Source: Silene conica | Lineage: Eukaryota > Streptophyta > Magnoliopsida > Caryophyllales > Caryophyllaceae | NCBI GenBank assembly: GCA_029255685.2 | Contig: CM055315.2 | Span: 45,551,705-45,615,704 of the forward strand | Direction of reading: 5' to 3' | Length of the DNA stretch: 64,000 nucleotides | Part shown: positions 54,821-64,000 of the stretch, piece after piece | Layout: each line of letters opens with the position of its first letter | How positions within the stretch are numbered: the stretch's first letter is position 1 | Notes under the pieces: model-generated | What the model was told of the DNA's origin: nothing | Database searches by the model: none | What the model saw: the letters and a program-made list of their open reading frames with translations, nothing else | Position numbers and translations under genes: made by a program

Positions 54821-55729
54821 ATGGCAACCAACGCTCCACCTCTCACTAACGTTTCATGGCTTCGGTCTTTTATTGACCGTTGCAAACTCGATAAACATGG
54901 TTCCAATTTTAAAGATTGGGATGCGCAATTACTTTTGGCCGCTCAAGGTGACGATAAGAGTCGTTACCTTTCCGAAGCCGCTCCTCCCGCTCCGACCGCT
55001 CGTTCATCGGTCCAAAATCGTGAGGCCTATGAAGCCTACATGAAAGAGTCCTCCGCTCTTAAAAATGTGCTCATCTTCTCCATGGAGCCGGATCTCCAAA
55101 GGAGTATGATTAAGTTGACCACATCATATGAGATATACACCAAGCTTGCGACCAAGTTTTCGCAAAATCCAAGGGTGATTCAATATGAGGCGGCTTCCGC
55201 CTTCTTTGACATTACATTCAAGGAAGGGCAAAAGATAAGCCCTCATGTGCTCAAACTCGTTGAGCTCGCGGAGACTCTAAAAGCGCAAAATGTTGATGTA
55301 CCCGACTCTCTCATTATTGACCGAGTTCTTCACTCGCTCAATAAGGTTAAAGCGTATGCTCAATTCCGGGTGAATTTTAATATGCGAAACCAAGAGACCA
55401 CGTTGGATGAGTTGCATAAGATGCTCGTCCAAGCCGAGAGAGACATGGGACTTCATGAAAGTTCCACCAAGGATGTTTTAAACATCGAGAAGAAAGGGAA
55501 AACGAGCTTTAAAAGGAATGCCTCTAAAGGCAAGGGCAAGAAAACGTTCAAGCCCAAGGCGACCAAAGAAAAGATCTTTTCGAAAGGCGCTTCCACCTCG
55601 TCTTCGAAATCCGAAGACAAGTGCCACTATTGCACGAGGATCGGTCATTGGAAGCGTAGTTGCCCCAAATACTTAAGCGATCTCAAAAATGGGAAGGCAA
55701 CCGCCGTAGGTAATAATTCTCGTTTATAA
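54821..55729 (+). CDS. Copia-type gag of element C
   Basis: 302 aa from the ATG at 54821. The N-terminal part has NFKDWDAQLLLAAQ, like the KFxGxNFxxWK region of copia gag. A helical capsid-like region follows, with YEIYTKLATKFSQ, EGQKISPHVLKLVELAETL and VLHSLNKVKAYAQFRVNF, of the UBN2/copia-gag type. A Lys-rich stretch leads to a CCHC zinc knuckle at residues 268-281 (CHYCTRIGHWKRSC). It should form particles and bind RNA in the cytoplasm. It reads as whole over this length, but no protease or pol follows. Confidence 0.85.
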   Translation: MATNAPPLTNVSWLRSFIDRCKLDKHGSNFKDWDAQLLLAAQGDDKSRYLSEAAPPAPTARSSVQNREAYEAYMKESSALKNVLIFSMEPDLQRSMIKLTTSYEIYTKLATKFSQNPRVIQYEAASAFFDITFKEGQKISPHVLKLVELAETLKAQNVDVPDSLIIDRVLHSLNKVKAYAQFRVNFNMRNQETTLDELHKMLVQAERDMGLHESSTKDVLNIEKKGKTSFKRNASKGKGKKTFKPKATKEKIFSKGASTSSSKSEDKCHYCTRIGHWKRSCPKYLSDLKNGKATAVGNNSRL

Positions 55730-58247
55730 TTCATGTCAACTTATGTATAGTGATACAACTGTGTTGATATTTACCCTTTTTAAATGTTTTAAAGGGCCAC
55801 CTCCCAATAATGATAAGGGCAAGGAGAAGGAAGCATGAAGTTCCTTACTTGGATGGCTACGGTAGCATCCAATTGATCGAAGACTTGAAGAGCGAGGCTC
55901 TAATTTTCATATCGTCTTCTTTCATATTTTGCATTTTATTGATGGAACAATTTATTTTCTTGTAAGACAAGGATTAAAATCCTAAAACAATGGTTGTAAT
56001 TTTGGATATTGGTGACTTGGTTTTCAACCCGAGTCATTACTTTTGTTCTTAATCAAGTCTTGATTTCTCGAAATAAAATGCATACCTTGTTAAAACATGA
56101 ATAATGGTGATTTTATCACGAAATAAACATTGATACGATCAATATAATATAATCAAAGTGTTGATTAAAACGGAGAACTACACCCCATGAGATACTTTCA
56201 ATCAAGTTAAGAAATCATTAATTCATTATACGATGATCATTTTAAGTGAAAATGAGAATGTAATCATCACACCTATAAAACTTCAAACATTCATTTGCAT
56301 TGGCTAATCGAAATAGCTATCCTTATACAAATAAGGGATATTTTAAAGGATAGAGTGGGAGAAAATATTCGACCTACAAACCAATGATATAACTATAGGA
56401 TCTTAGAGAAGATTCCTAAAAGGGTAACTAGGATCTTAGAGAAGATTCCTAAAAGGGTTCTTAAGAAGAAACCTAAATAAGATAACAAAAGAAACTACGA
56501 GAGGACACTGAAGAAACTACGGGAGGACACTCGAAGAAAGGTTCTTTATGTTCATTATTTCAAAGAGAGGAGACATGAAACCCCGTATGAATTCGGAAGG
56601 AATATCGGCTCCTTGAGATAATGATTTTTTAAAGATTATAAGATAATAGAGGAGAAATCATCTATCTATACGGGGAAAGACCGGTTCCTAAATAAATGAT
56701 TTTTCTAAGTTTATAAGATAAAAGAGAAGAAATCATCTCAATTCTCTCAATGTAGTTATAAGGAAATTATCATGTCATATTCGTCTCGAGGAAACGAAGA
56801 CATGATAAGAGGGTGATGATTGATTGAAAGAAAATAGATCACTATAGGGATAGTGATGGTGATAATGATCAAGATATAAATAAAAGATTTACATGCAGAA
56901 ATGAAAGGTTCATTTAAGAGATCGAGTAATATTGATTTTAGTGGGAGCAATGTTCATTAAAAGAATTAAGCCTACCATTTAGAGAGGATGGGTGATTCTT
57001 TAAGGTGTAAAGAATAAGAGGTTTTCAATTCTAGATGATCAAATACCTTATATCATACGATGATGGAGCTTTACGGGAAGGTTTATTATATTGATAATAA
57101 AAGGTCGCCCATTAGAAATCAAAATGGTTAGATATGAATAACCTTAATAAAATAGCCAAGATGTTTGAAAATAGTAAGAGTGATGAAATCACTAATAACT
57201 ACAATATAGATTTCAGCACACAAGTGACTAGATAATTCCGAGTGATTCTTTAATCCCTCTAATATATCGATACGTCACGAGTTATAAGATAACAGTGGGA
57301 GCTTTACTCAGGAAAGGAAACTCAAAATCTAGAATGGGTTCTAGATATGTGCTCGAATAAGATCATATTATGTGAGATAATATGATTCGGAAGGAGTCCA
57401 AACTTTGTAAGTTTTGCAATCATGAATAAAAGGGTTTATTCGCAAAACACTAATACAAATAGATGATCGTGCATCAAATGCAATGAAATAGTATTGACTT
57501 TTTTTGCATAACAATGTCATTTGAGTTATGATTAACTCAAGATGAAAGATACTTTGTCAAAATCCAAATGGGTTGTATGAGACAATATTGAACCCCATAA
57601 GTGAACTGGATTGACTTAGTATAGCCCCTAGCCGCTTACATGAGGTGACATCTCAAAGCGACTAGAATGTGAGGCGATTGATGGCAAGTTCAAATGCCAT
57701 AGAGTCATATGTGATGACTAGTCGATCACATAGGCAGACTGCAAGAGACACTCTGTCGGGCATAGTGACCGCTTATAGAGTTCTGGAAATTTTATAATAG
57801 CCGGGTCGTGGCAAGAGCTGCTATAGTATTCTTGTGAGTCAATTCTTAGACTAAAGACTACTCTCCCAAGATAGTACAGTTTAGGCATAGCCTTGATCCA
57901 TTCTCTACGACTTTTCGTAACTGGAGTCAAATGGGATTGCTTTGGGTTGTGACTGACCGTGACTAGTCAAAGGAAATAGTGCGATAGAAATTGTCCACCC
58001 CTTGTCAGGGTTGTTCAAATCTCAAGGCCACTCGAGGAGAAGTTAACTGGAAATGCGTGCGTGGCCACGCTCGGAAGGTATCTATGGTAAATAATTCCGG
58101 TCAAACAGTTATTCTCCAGATCGAGGAAACCACTCATGATATGATCGAACGCAAGTACGACCTCAGAGAGACACCTTGTATTGAGTGGGAGATTGTAATA
58201 GGACAAGAGAATTGGTGACGCACACTTGTCGAGGACAAGTGGGAGAT
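55730..58247 (+). other. 3' noncoding region of C
   Basis: No recognisable pol. It contains a 33-bp direct repeat (56397-56462), a shorter direct repeat near 56490-56535 and two similar AAATCATCT blocks near 56615-56735. The polypurine tract AAGTGGGAGA lies at about 58238-58247. Confidence 0.65.
56397..56462 (+). repeat. Two 33-bp direct repeats
   Basis: AGGATCTTAGAGAAGATTCC continuing to AAAAGGGT, twice in tandem (starts 56397 and 56430). Confidence 0.85.
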
Positions 58248-59482
58248 TGTTGGGAAATGTGTCCTCAACAATAGTGCGATCACGTAATTAAATCTCATGA
58301 CGAGAATGCGCAAGGGATTTACGAATTATATTAGTCAACTGACCAACATTAATCGGTAATGATTGGCTAGCTAGAGTTTGACATTACTGTCGTATGACGG
58401 TGGTGGTCATTTGATCCCTTTAGGTCACACCTTTAGGACAATTCCCTTAATTGATAAAGTGATCAAATGTATATTGATACGATTTGATCATATTCCTTAA
58501 ACTCGTATACCGAGAAATCAGAGGTTAAATCTTATTGTAAGATTTATCTTTAAAATTGAAACGTGTCAATTGTTAAACAATAAACGATATTTTATAATAT
58601 CGTAATTAGAATGAATCGGGTTATAATTGATACAAAGGTTGTAAATCGTATTGACGATAAATTATCATTTTATATTTGTAATTTCGAATTACTTGTCAAT
58701 TGATAAATATGATTTATTTAATTATATATATAGATAATATTTATACGATAAATATTTATATGTTTTTAAATTAAGATAATTTTATTACTATGTGACATAT
58801 AAGATGTCACATTATACAATTGACAAACTTGTAAAATGAAATCCATTTTATGGATTAAGTGGCCGGCTAGTGGAGGTGGTTGTGTGGGTGATTAGTGTAT
58901 TAAACACACTATAATCATTATGTTGAGACATAATCCTTGAGACACCAACCTAGAGCCACCCTAGCAACATAGAAAAGAGGAAATGTTCCCTCTTGTTCTT
59001 CCCCATACCCGGCCCCCATTAACCCTAAGCACCACTTACATAAATATGTAAGTAGCTCATAATTCATACTAATCCTAATGCTTGAAATTTTCTAAGGGTG
59101 AGAAAATTATAAACATCAAATCCTCTAAGTAACATTATAAGATAATATTCATACTAGTTATATTAAGATATATAAATTAGTATACTAAGTTCATATTATT
59201 AGAACTTATATTGTTTAAGGAGAAATCGATTTCTAGTCTAGCACATACAAGATTTCGGTTGGTTAAGGGATTGTCTTGGTGCATCTTGGAGGAGGTGTTC
59301 TTGTTGAACATTGGAGGATCATCCTTACTAGCATTAGGACCGAGTGTAAGGACTCGATTTCTCTTCTATTTCCGCATTTTTAAGCATGAATAAGATCACA
59401 TTATGAGTTAATTAAAATGTTAATTAATATATTATGTTAGTATGACTAAATAATTAGTTTATGAGTAACTATAAAACCTTCA
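58248..59482 (+). repeat. 3' LTR of C
   Basis: 1235 bp, TGTTGGGAAATGTG to CCTTCA, after the purine tract. It is followed directly by D' gag sequence. Confidence 0.9.
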
Positions 59483-59826
59483 CCTATCTCACCAGCAGCA
59501 GCTTTAATTTCATCCTTGTTATTGTTCCACCACAACCGAGCCGTACCCTTAAGATAGAACACGGCTTGGTCTACTTTCATTCACTCCGGCACATCCAGCA
59601 GTTCAAAAATGCTCTCGAATTCCCGGCACCATTCAGCAAGCAAATTTGGTGCCCCCTCCCCATCGTACTTGATAGGGTTATGCCTGGAGATGTTGTTGCT
59701 CATCTTGGTTGAATCAGATTGAGCAGTTGTCCCAATTCTTGCTAAAAGTGCAGCGTTCATGGCCAGCAGGCGATCTAGCTCTTCTTGAGTGATGTTGGCC
59801 GCGGTAGATTCTCTTCTGGGAGGCAT
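59483..59826 (-). pseudogene. N-terminal gag fragment of D'
   Basis: The start is the ATG at 59826 (MPPRRESTAANITQEELDRL). It has the Ty3/gypsy gag signature KYDGEGAPNLLAEWCREFESIF in shorter form (YDGEGAPNLLAEWCREFE), followed by AVFYLKGTARLWWNN. This matches plant chromovirus-like gag. It is cut by element C, with about one break besides. Confidence 0.8.
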
Positions 59827-60109
59827 TTTACTACAAAATCGACAAAACTTATAAGCATCATAGGTCCTTTACTATCTATTTTAAGTTTCCTAGCTTGCAA
59901 CTCTGATATGCACCTTTAGCATGTTGTAATGAACTTACTCCTATCATATTATAAATCTACCTAAAGGTTTAGGGAACACATATCCGCATGCATTTCATCA
60001 CATTATTCAGTGTCATATTCAAACTCATACATAATACTCATGCTGTAAATGTTCGAAAATATCAGTATATGCATGTCACTCTCATCATGTAACATCACTT
60101 TCATGCTTC

Positions 60110-60111
<2 letters not shown>
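59827..60111 (-). other. Inner leader of D'
   Basis: AT-rich noncoding DNA between the gag start and the first (TA)n tract. Confidence 0.5.

Positions 60112-60112
<1 letters not shown>

Positions 60113-60176
<64 letters not shown>
60113..60176. repeat. (TA)n followed by (GA)n microsatellite
   Basis: About 40 bp of TA then about 24 bp of GA, bordering the first fold-back element. Confidence 0.97.
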
Positions 60177-60179
60177 TCA

Positions 60180-61272
60180 AGATCCGGTGAGAACGAACAC
60201 TCGGTGAGAACGGTGAGAACGAATACCAACCCTTAGATTGAATTGAATGTACGGCTGATAATAGCTTCAATGTACCCATTAAAATTTTCAACTCTGAAAC
60301 CCACCCCGCTTTGTTTTACTAGAAAATCAAAAAATCAATTTAATTGGAAATTTAATTAAGCCATTAAAATTGTTAACCATAAAATCACACCTGACACACT
60401 AACACCATCATCATCTATTCAATGTATCTTCATTACGCTTCTTTAGTTGTGACACATTAATACCATCAACATCTAATCAATATTAGAATATATACATCTC
60501 CATCTTTAGTTGTGCTGCTCATCAACCGTCATTTGATGCCTACTGATTTCCGATATCGAACCGCCGACAGCCACCATCAACGACATCTATTCAATGTATC
60601 TGCATTAAGCTTTGATATATCTACCCACTATTTTAACCTCTGATCACCAACATCGTCGGTGACGTCAACCACCTGCATCATTCCCACTACTTCATATTTT
60701 AATGTATCTACTCTAATATTTGATGTATCTAGTAACTATTTTATGTATCTACTCTAAAATTTGACGTATCTAGTAACTATTTATCTCACATAGATACATA
60801 AAATTAGTAATTAGATACATTAAAATTGGTTTAAGATGCATTATTAAACAAACCAGATACACTAAATTCATATAACTCCGACAATGGCACCGACAATAAT
60901 GCTATACCTGTCTCTTTATTTTGACACATCTCCGGCTCTGTGATTCATATTGATTGAACTGAGAAACGGAATATAGTGAAGAGGATAAAAACAAAAATAA
61001 TATGCGACTTTAGAAAAGATGATGTGGTCTGACTGTTGATTGAGTTCAGATTTAGAAAATAAGGTGATAAAGATGGAGATTGATGCACACAAAATAATGA
61101 GGATGAATGATGACGTGTGGTTACTAGAATCAAGGGTGGGGATTTGGTAAATGTGTGATATTTAAAGTTGAGTAAGTCATTATACAGTAGTTTTTTTCGA
61201 GTTCCGTAATTATGTTTAGTATATATATTAGTTCTCACCGTTCTCACTGAATGTTCATTCTCACCCGATCCT
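60180..61272. mobile_element. Fold-back element 1 in TA microsatellite
   Basis: The ends are imperfect inverted repeats of about 45 bp: left GATCCGGTGAGAACGAACAC and on, right the complement of a GTGAGAATGAACATTC-type end reaching CCCGATCCT. The interior is AT-rich, with AATGTATCT-like words in both orientations near 60700-60830. No transposase. Both sides are TA tracts, as described for microsatellite-targeting Micron-like MITEs. Confidence 0.65.
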
Positions 61273-61275
61273 AAA

Positions 61276-61277
<2 letters not shown>

Positions 61278-61314
<37 letters not shown>
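61278..61314. repeat. (TA)n tract between the two fold-back elements
   Basis: About 37 bp of pure TA. Confidence 0.97.
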
Positions 61315-61317
<3 letters not shown>

Positions 61318-61322
61318 GGTTG

Positions 61323-61697
61323 GGATCCGGTGAGAACCACCTTACAATGAGAACCGGTGAGAACTCTTTCTTACGGAGTTTTTTAAAAAAAATTAATGAC
61401 ATAATTGGATTCGGCATGGAATTTTATGGCCAGAGAACATATTTCTTGGTCTAGAAAATAAATACTAGTGGCGGAAAAATGATAGATACGAAAAAATAGA
61501 TAGTAGGTGCATGCAAATAAATAAAACGTATCTCACCTTAATTTCCGTCACTAGTATTTATTTTCTAGACGAAGAAATATGTTCTATAGCTATAAAATGT
61601 CATGCCGAATCCAATTATGTCATTAATTTTTTTTTAAAAAGTCTGTAAGGTAGAGTTCTCACACAGTTCTCATTGTAAGGTGGTTCTCACCGGATCC
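61323..61697. mobile_element. Fold-back element 2 in TA microsatellite
   Basis: 375 bp. It starts GGATCCGGTGAGAACCACC and ends with the complement. The arms are complementary over most of the length (such as TAATGACATAATTGGATTCG with its complement near 61600-61625), leaving a loop of about 80 bp. It shares GATCCGGTGAGAAC with element 1 and lies between TA tracts. Confidence 0.8.
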
Positions 61698-61700
61698 TAA

Positions 61701-61703
<3 letters not shown>

Positions 61704-61736
<33 letters not shown>
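61704..61736. repeat. (TA)n tract right of fold-back element 2
   Basis: About 33 bp of pure TA. Confidence 0.97.
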
Positions 61737-61738
<2 letters not shown>

Positions 61739-61962
61739 ACTTTGGGTCTTTTTATTCCAAAACTACCCACACTCTTCAACTCTCAAGGTAACCAGGTTAG
61801 ACTGAAAGGGCCAGTGGTTTGGTTTGAGGGGGCCCCTAACTCATCCCAACTCCTAGGGGCTCCTAACAGTTACTAACCTGGGGTTCATTTTATTTAGACA
61901 CTCCTATGTTCATTATTTTCATTTTGGTTTAGACCTAAGGATCATTCGCTCTGATACCACTT
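61737..61962 (-). other. Outer leader and primer-binding site of D'
   Basis: The minus strand from 61962 reads the TGGTATCAGAGC primer site (61949-61960) and then a leader about 80-90% like that of D after 23701, including GGGGCCCCCTCAAACCAA-like DNA and CCTTTCAGTCTAACCTGG. Confidence 0.82.
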
Positions 61963-64000
61963 TGTAACACCCCCATTTACCTAGGAGCTTGGACTAGGAC
62001 TTCCAGAGTAAATGGAACTGTTACCATCCTGGATAAACCAGGGTAGTAGATAATCATAGGGAAAGAAACACAGTAGTTTAAGTTATAAAAAGGTTAAACT
62101 GCAACGGTTACAAGTATAATTCAAACCAGTCTTCCAAAACAACTGTATTATAACAAAAGTACATCTATAGAAGAGACTAGGTGATCTAAAGCTAAGTGAG
62201 TCCAATCCTTGTCTAGCATCCATGCCCAGTCCTAGTTCTCCTGTCTTTGACCTGAAATATCTCCCAATTCCGGATCATCGTAGGTGTACACGACGAATAC
62301 ACTATCAACCTCGCGGTTGAGTAGGATAACACAATAATAATAAGAACAACAAGGATGATATGCAAATGTAATGATATGGTCGAACTCAATCTCATTCTCA
62401 TTCTCAACGCGAAACACCCAGCCATACCGAAGCTCCCGGCAGACTATCATCGGTCGTCACCGAACACCATTTCAACGGCTGATAAGACACCAGGCCTGGT
62501 CTGCAGAACCACCCTGGGCTTTATATCAGAACACTATCTGAATCACACTTTCTCAGTAACAAAATGCGTATGCATGCTCATGAATATGATAATAAAATAA
62601 TCAATCATTAATCCTCATGTATATAAAAAAAACATACTTGCATCCATCACATTTAATCACCACATTCAGTAACAACACCACACAGTATAAATACAAGTGT
62701 ATCCTACCTGGAATAGCAGTCTGAAATAAGCAGTCACCGTCTAGTAGTATTCCACCTCGAATTCCGTTCCTATAAATATTATCTAATATTAAATTCTACT
62801 CGTGAAATCACATGGTATTAACTAATTATAACTTACTAAATACGGACTTACCAAAAATAGATTTACTAAAAATAGCATCCAAACAACTAATAAATCAATT
62901 ATTGTTACCCATTATAAACTTAGTAAATTTTTGGTATACTATAGTTACTAAGTAACACACATACTCAACATATTACCCATTTATATTATAACCATAAAAG
63001 TAGTAATAATAATAATATTAACAATGCTAATACAATGGGTATAATAATAATAATAAACTAATTAATTGCCAAACAAGTTCTATCAAAACGCATAACACGC
63101 AGCAAAACGCAAAATACGCCAAACAGCCTCTTCCTCAACTTATAACGTGACCAACAACCACCACAACCACCGCCCTTGTCACCAACAACAGCCACCTCCC
63201 TTGCCTGCGACACCACCAGGCTCGCCCCTGAGCCGTGGTGGTTCCAGGAAGGCCAGGGGTGGTCGTCGACGCTGCAACAGTATCCCAAAACCACCGACAC
63301 AATACCCTGTGTCACGCCCCTGATTCTGTTTCACGTTATAACCACCCCCAAACGAACACCACTCTACTGACTGACACAACAACCCAAAGCCACCACGAAC
63401 ACCACCATTCCAGCCCCATGACTACCACCGATATAACACCCCTGACACCTAGAACGAACGTGAGCAGGGATGTCATCGAATTCATAAACAAACCTATGCA
63501 TTTACACACACTGTTCTGAAATAAGCAACTTAAAAAGAAACACGATTCTGATAGGGTGGTAGAACGCCCTTCGACGGTGGTCCTAGGCAGTCAACAACGA
63601 CACAACTAAGGTCTAAGAACGACTACTACAGACCCTAGATTACTATTCACAAAAGATCAGAGACTATAACACGATTTACGATATGAATTATTGCACACAA
63701 ACGAAAGGAAGACAGGGGAACTAGACGAAAAATGTTGTGAACTTACCTACTTCCTTGGTGTTTTGAACGGCCCTAGCACCCTTAGACAACCGTGTAAAGT
63801 CCTCCTAAGCAGACCCAGATGTGGCGGCAGGGGAGTGGCAGAGAGATGTTGTGTGTTGATAGATTAGGGTTAGTGTTTTTGAGAGAGTATATATGGCGGT
63901 ATGAGAGATTAGGGTGAGCGTGGTATTTAGTTGTAAACTAATGTCGAGTATGGGCTTGGGTATTTGCACGCATTCCAAGGTCCAAAAAGTGAACACGTAA
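61963..64000 (-). repeat. 5' LTR of D' (runs off the window)
   Basis: The plus strand starts TGTAACACCCCC. Homology to the D LTR is clear at about 62240-62530 (GNRA hairpin, CCAGGCCTGG block) and weaker beyond. An AAT-rich tract lies near 63005-63060 and a CCACCA-rich stretch near 63140-63440. No coding content. Confidence 0.8.

Larger units (their letters stand above)
51515..59482 (+). mobile_element. Ty1/copia-type element C, gag only, 5' LTR shortened
   Basis: The 3' LTR is 58248-59482 (1235 bp, TGTTGGGAAATG to AACCTTCA). The 5' LTR is only 51515-52377, matching the last 863 bp of the 3' LTR with about ten mismatches (about 1.2%). The primer site matches initiator tRNA-Met (52380-52391), and a tract AAGTGGGAGA precedes the 3' LTR. 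The interior has a long leader, an open gag of 302 aa and 2.5 kb of DNA without recognisable protease, integrase or reverse transcriptase. It lies against the gag of D' on the right; the left counterpart is missing. Confidence 0.88.
59483..64000 (-). mobile_element. Ty3/gypsy element D', relative of D, partial
   Basis: On the minus strand: a 5' LTR from beyond 64000 to 61963, a primer site for initiator tRNA-Met (61949-61960), a leader closely matching the D leader, then after two fold-back insertions the rest of the leader and the start of gag, ended by element C at 59483. The LTR shares the terminal TGTTACA, the GNRA hairpin and a block of about 300 bp with D but is clearly diverged. Incomplete. 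Confidence 0.82.

Noticed and set aside
60945-61247. A 100-codon minus-strand frame in fold-back element 1 as a transposase
   Set aside because: No DDE or other transposase motif; composition is that of AT-rich noncoding DNA.
63058-63519. Overlapping frames in the D' LTR as a host gene
   Set aside because: Different frames on both strands, no motif, and the interval is LTR by homology and position.
1-64000. Host genes, tRNA or rRNA genes between elements
   Set aside because: Apart from the 0.5-kb family E fragment, every stretch could be assigned to an element. The tRNA-like words found are primer-binding sites.

Overview
The window is plant nuclear DNA built almost entirely of transposable elements. 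I see no host protein gene, tRNA or rRNA. A flowering plant, probably a eudicot with a repeat-rich genome, is suggested by Athila-type gag, primer-binding sites matching plant tRNA-Asp and initiator tRNA-Met, an En/Spm (CACTA) transposon whose tail-end repeats and intron-bearing genes are of plant type, and AT-rich plant-style introns. The species cannot be named from the sequence.

Layout. (1) 1-43495 is a minus-strand tandem of two copies of one Athila-like LTR retrotransposon (family B). Copy B2 (17794-43495) and copy B1 (1-16206, running off the left edge) share the central LTR at 16207-17793. Each has gag-protease and a separate Athila ORF1-like region, but I see no reverse transcriptase or integrase. 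(2) Other elements are nested in the tandem: a solo LTR of a B relative in B1 (3117-4817, repeat GCCGG); a plus-strand gag-only element of family A in the B1 leader (8876-16045, repeat GTCCT); a very young coding-poor Ty3/gypsy-type element D in the ORF1-like region of B2 (20757-28892, repeat ATCAT); and a CACTA transposon in the right LTR of B2 (35355-42142, repeat GTT). The sister B copy shows the empty site for each insertion. (3) 43496-44759 holds two fragments: a promoter piece of an unidentified LTR (family E) and an inverted, diverged family A LTR. (4) 44760-51514 is a second family A element, joined without a target duplication to (5) a Ty1/copia element C (51515-59482) with a shortened 5' LTR and only gag visible. 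(6) 59483-64000 is a minus-strand Ty3/gypsy element D' related to D, whose leader is split by two fold-back elements lying between (TA)n tracts; its 5' LTR runs off the right edge.

Function. Only the CACTA element looks able to make its own enzymes. It has a spliced TNP2 transposase (1158 aa) and a six-exon TnpA-like protein (387 aa), both open throughout, with matching ends and an exact 3-bp target duplication. The LTR elements all appear to depend on pol supplied from elsewhere.

The most unusual structure is a set of family-specific short palindrome arrays. In families A, B and E they sit just upstream of the LTR TATA box. In family A, 12-bp quasi-palindromes always come in pairs exactly 21 bp apart, in U3, in the downstream LTR, inside the gag reading frame and in the 3' noncoding region. 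The same 21-bp step occurs four times running in the diverged inverted LTR. I know of no name for this arrangement.
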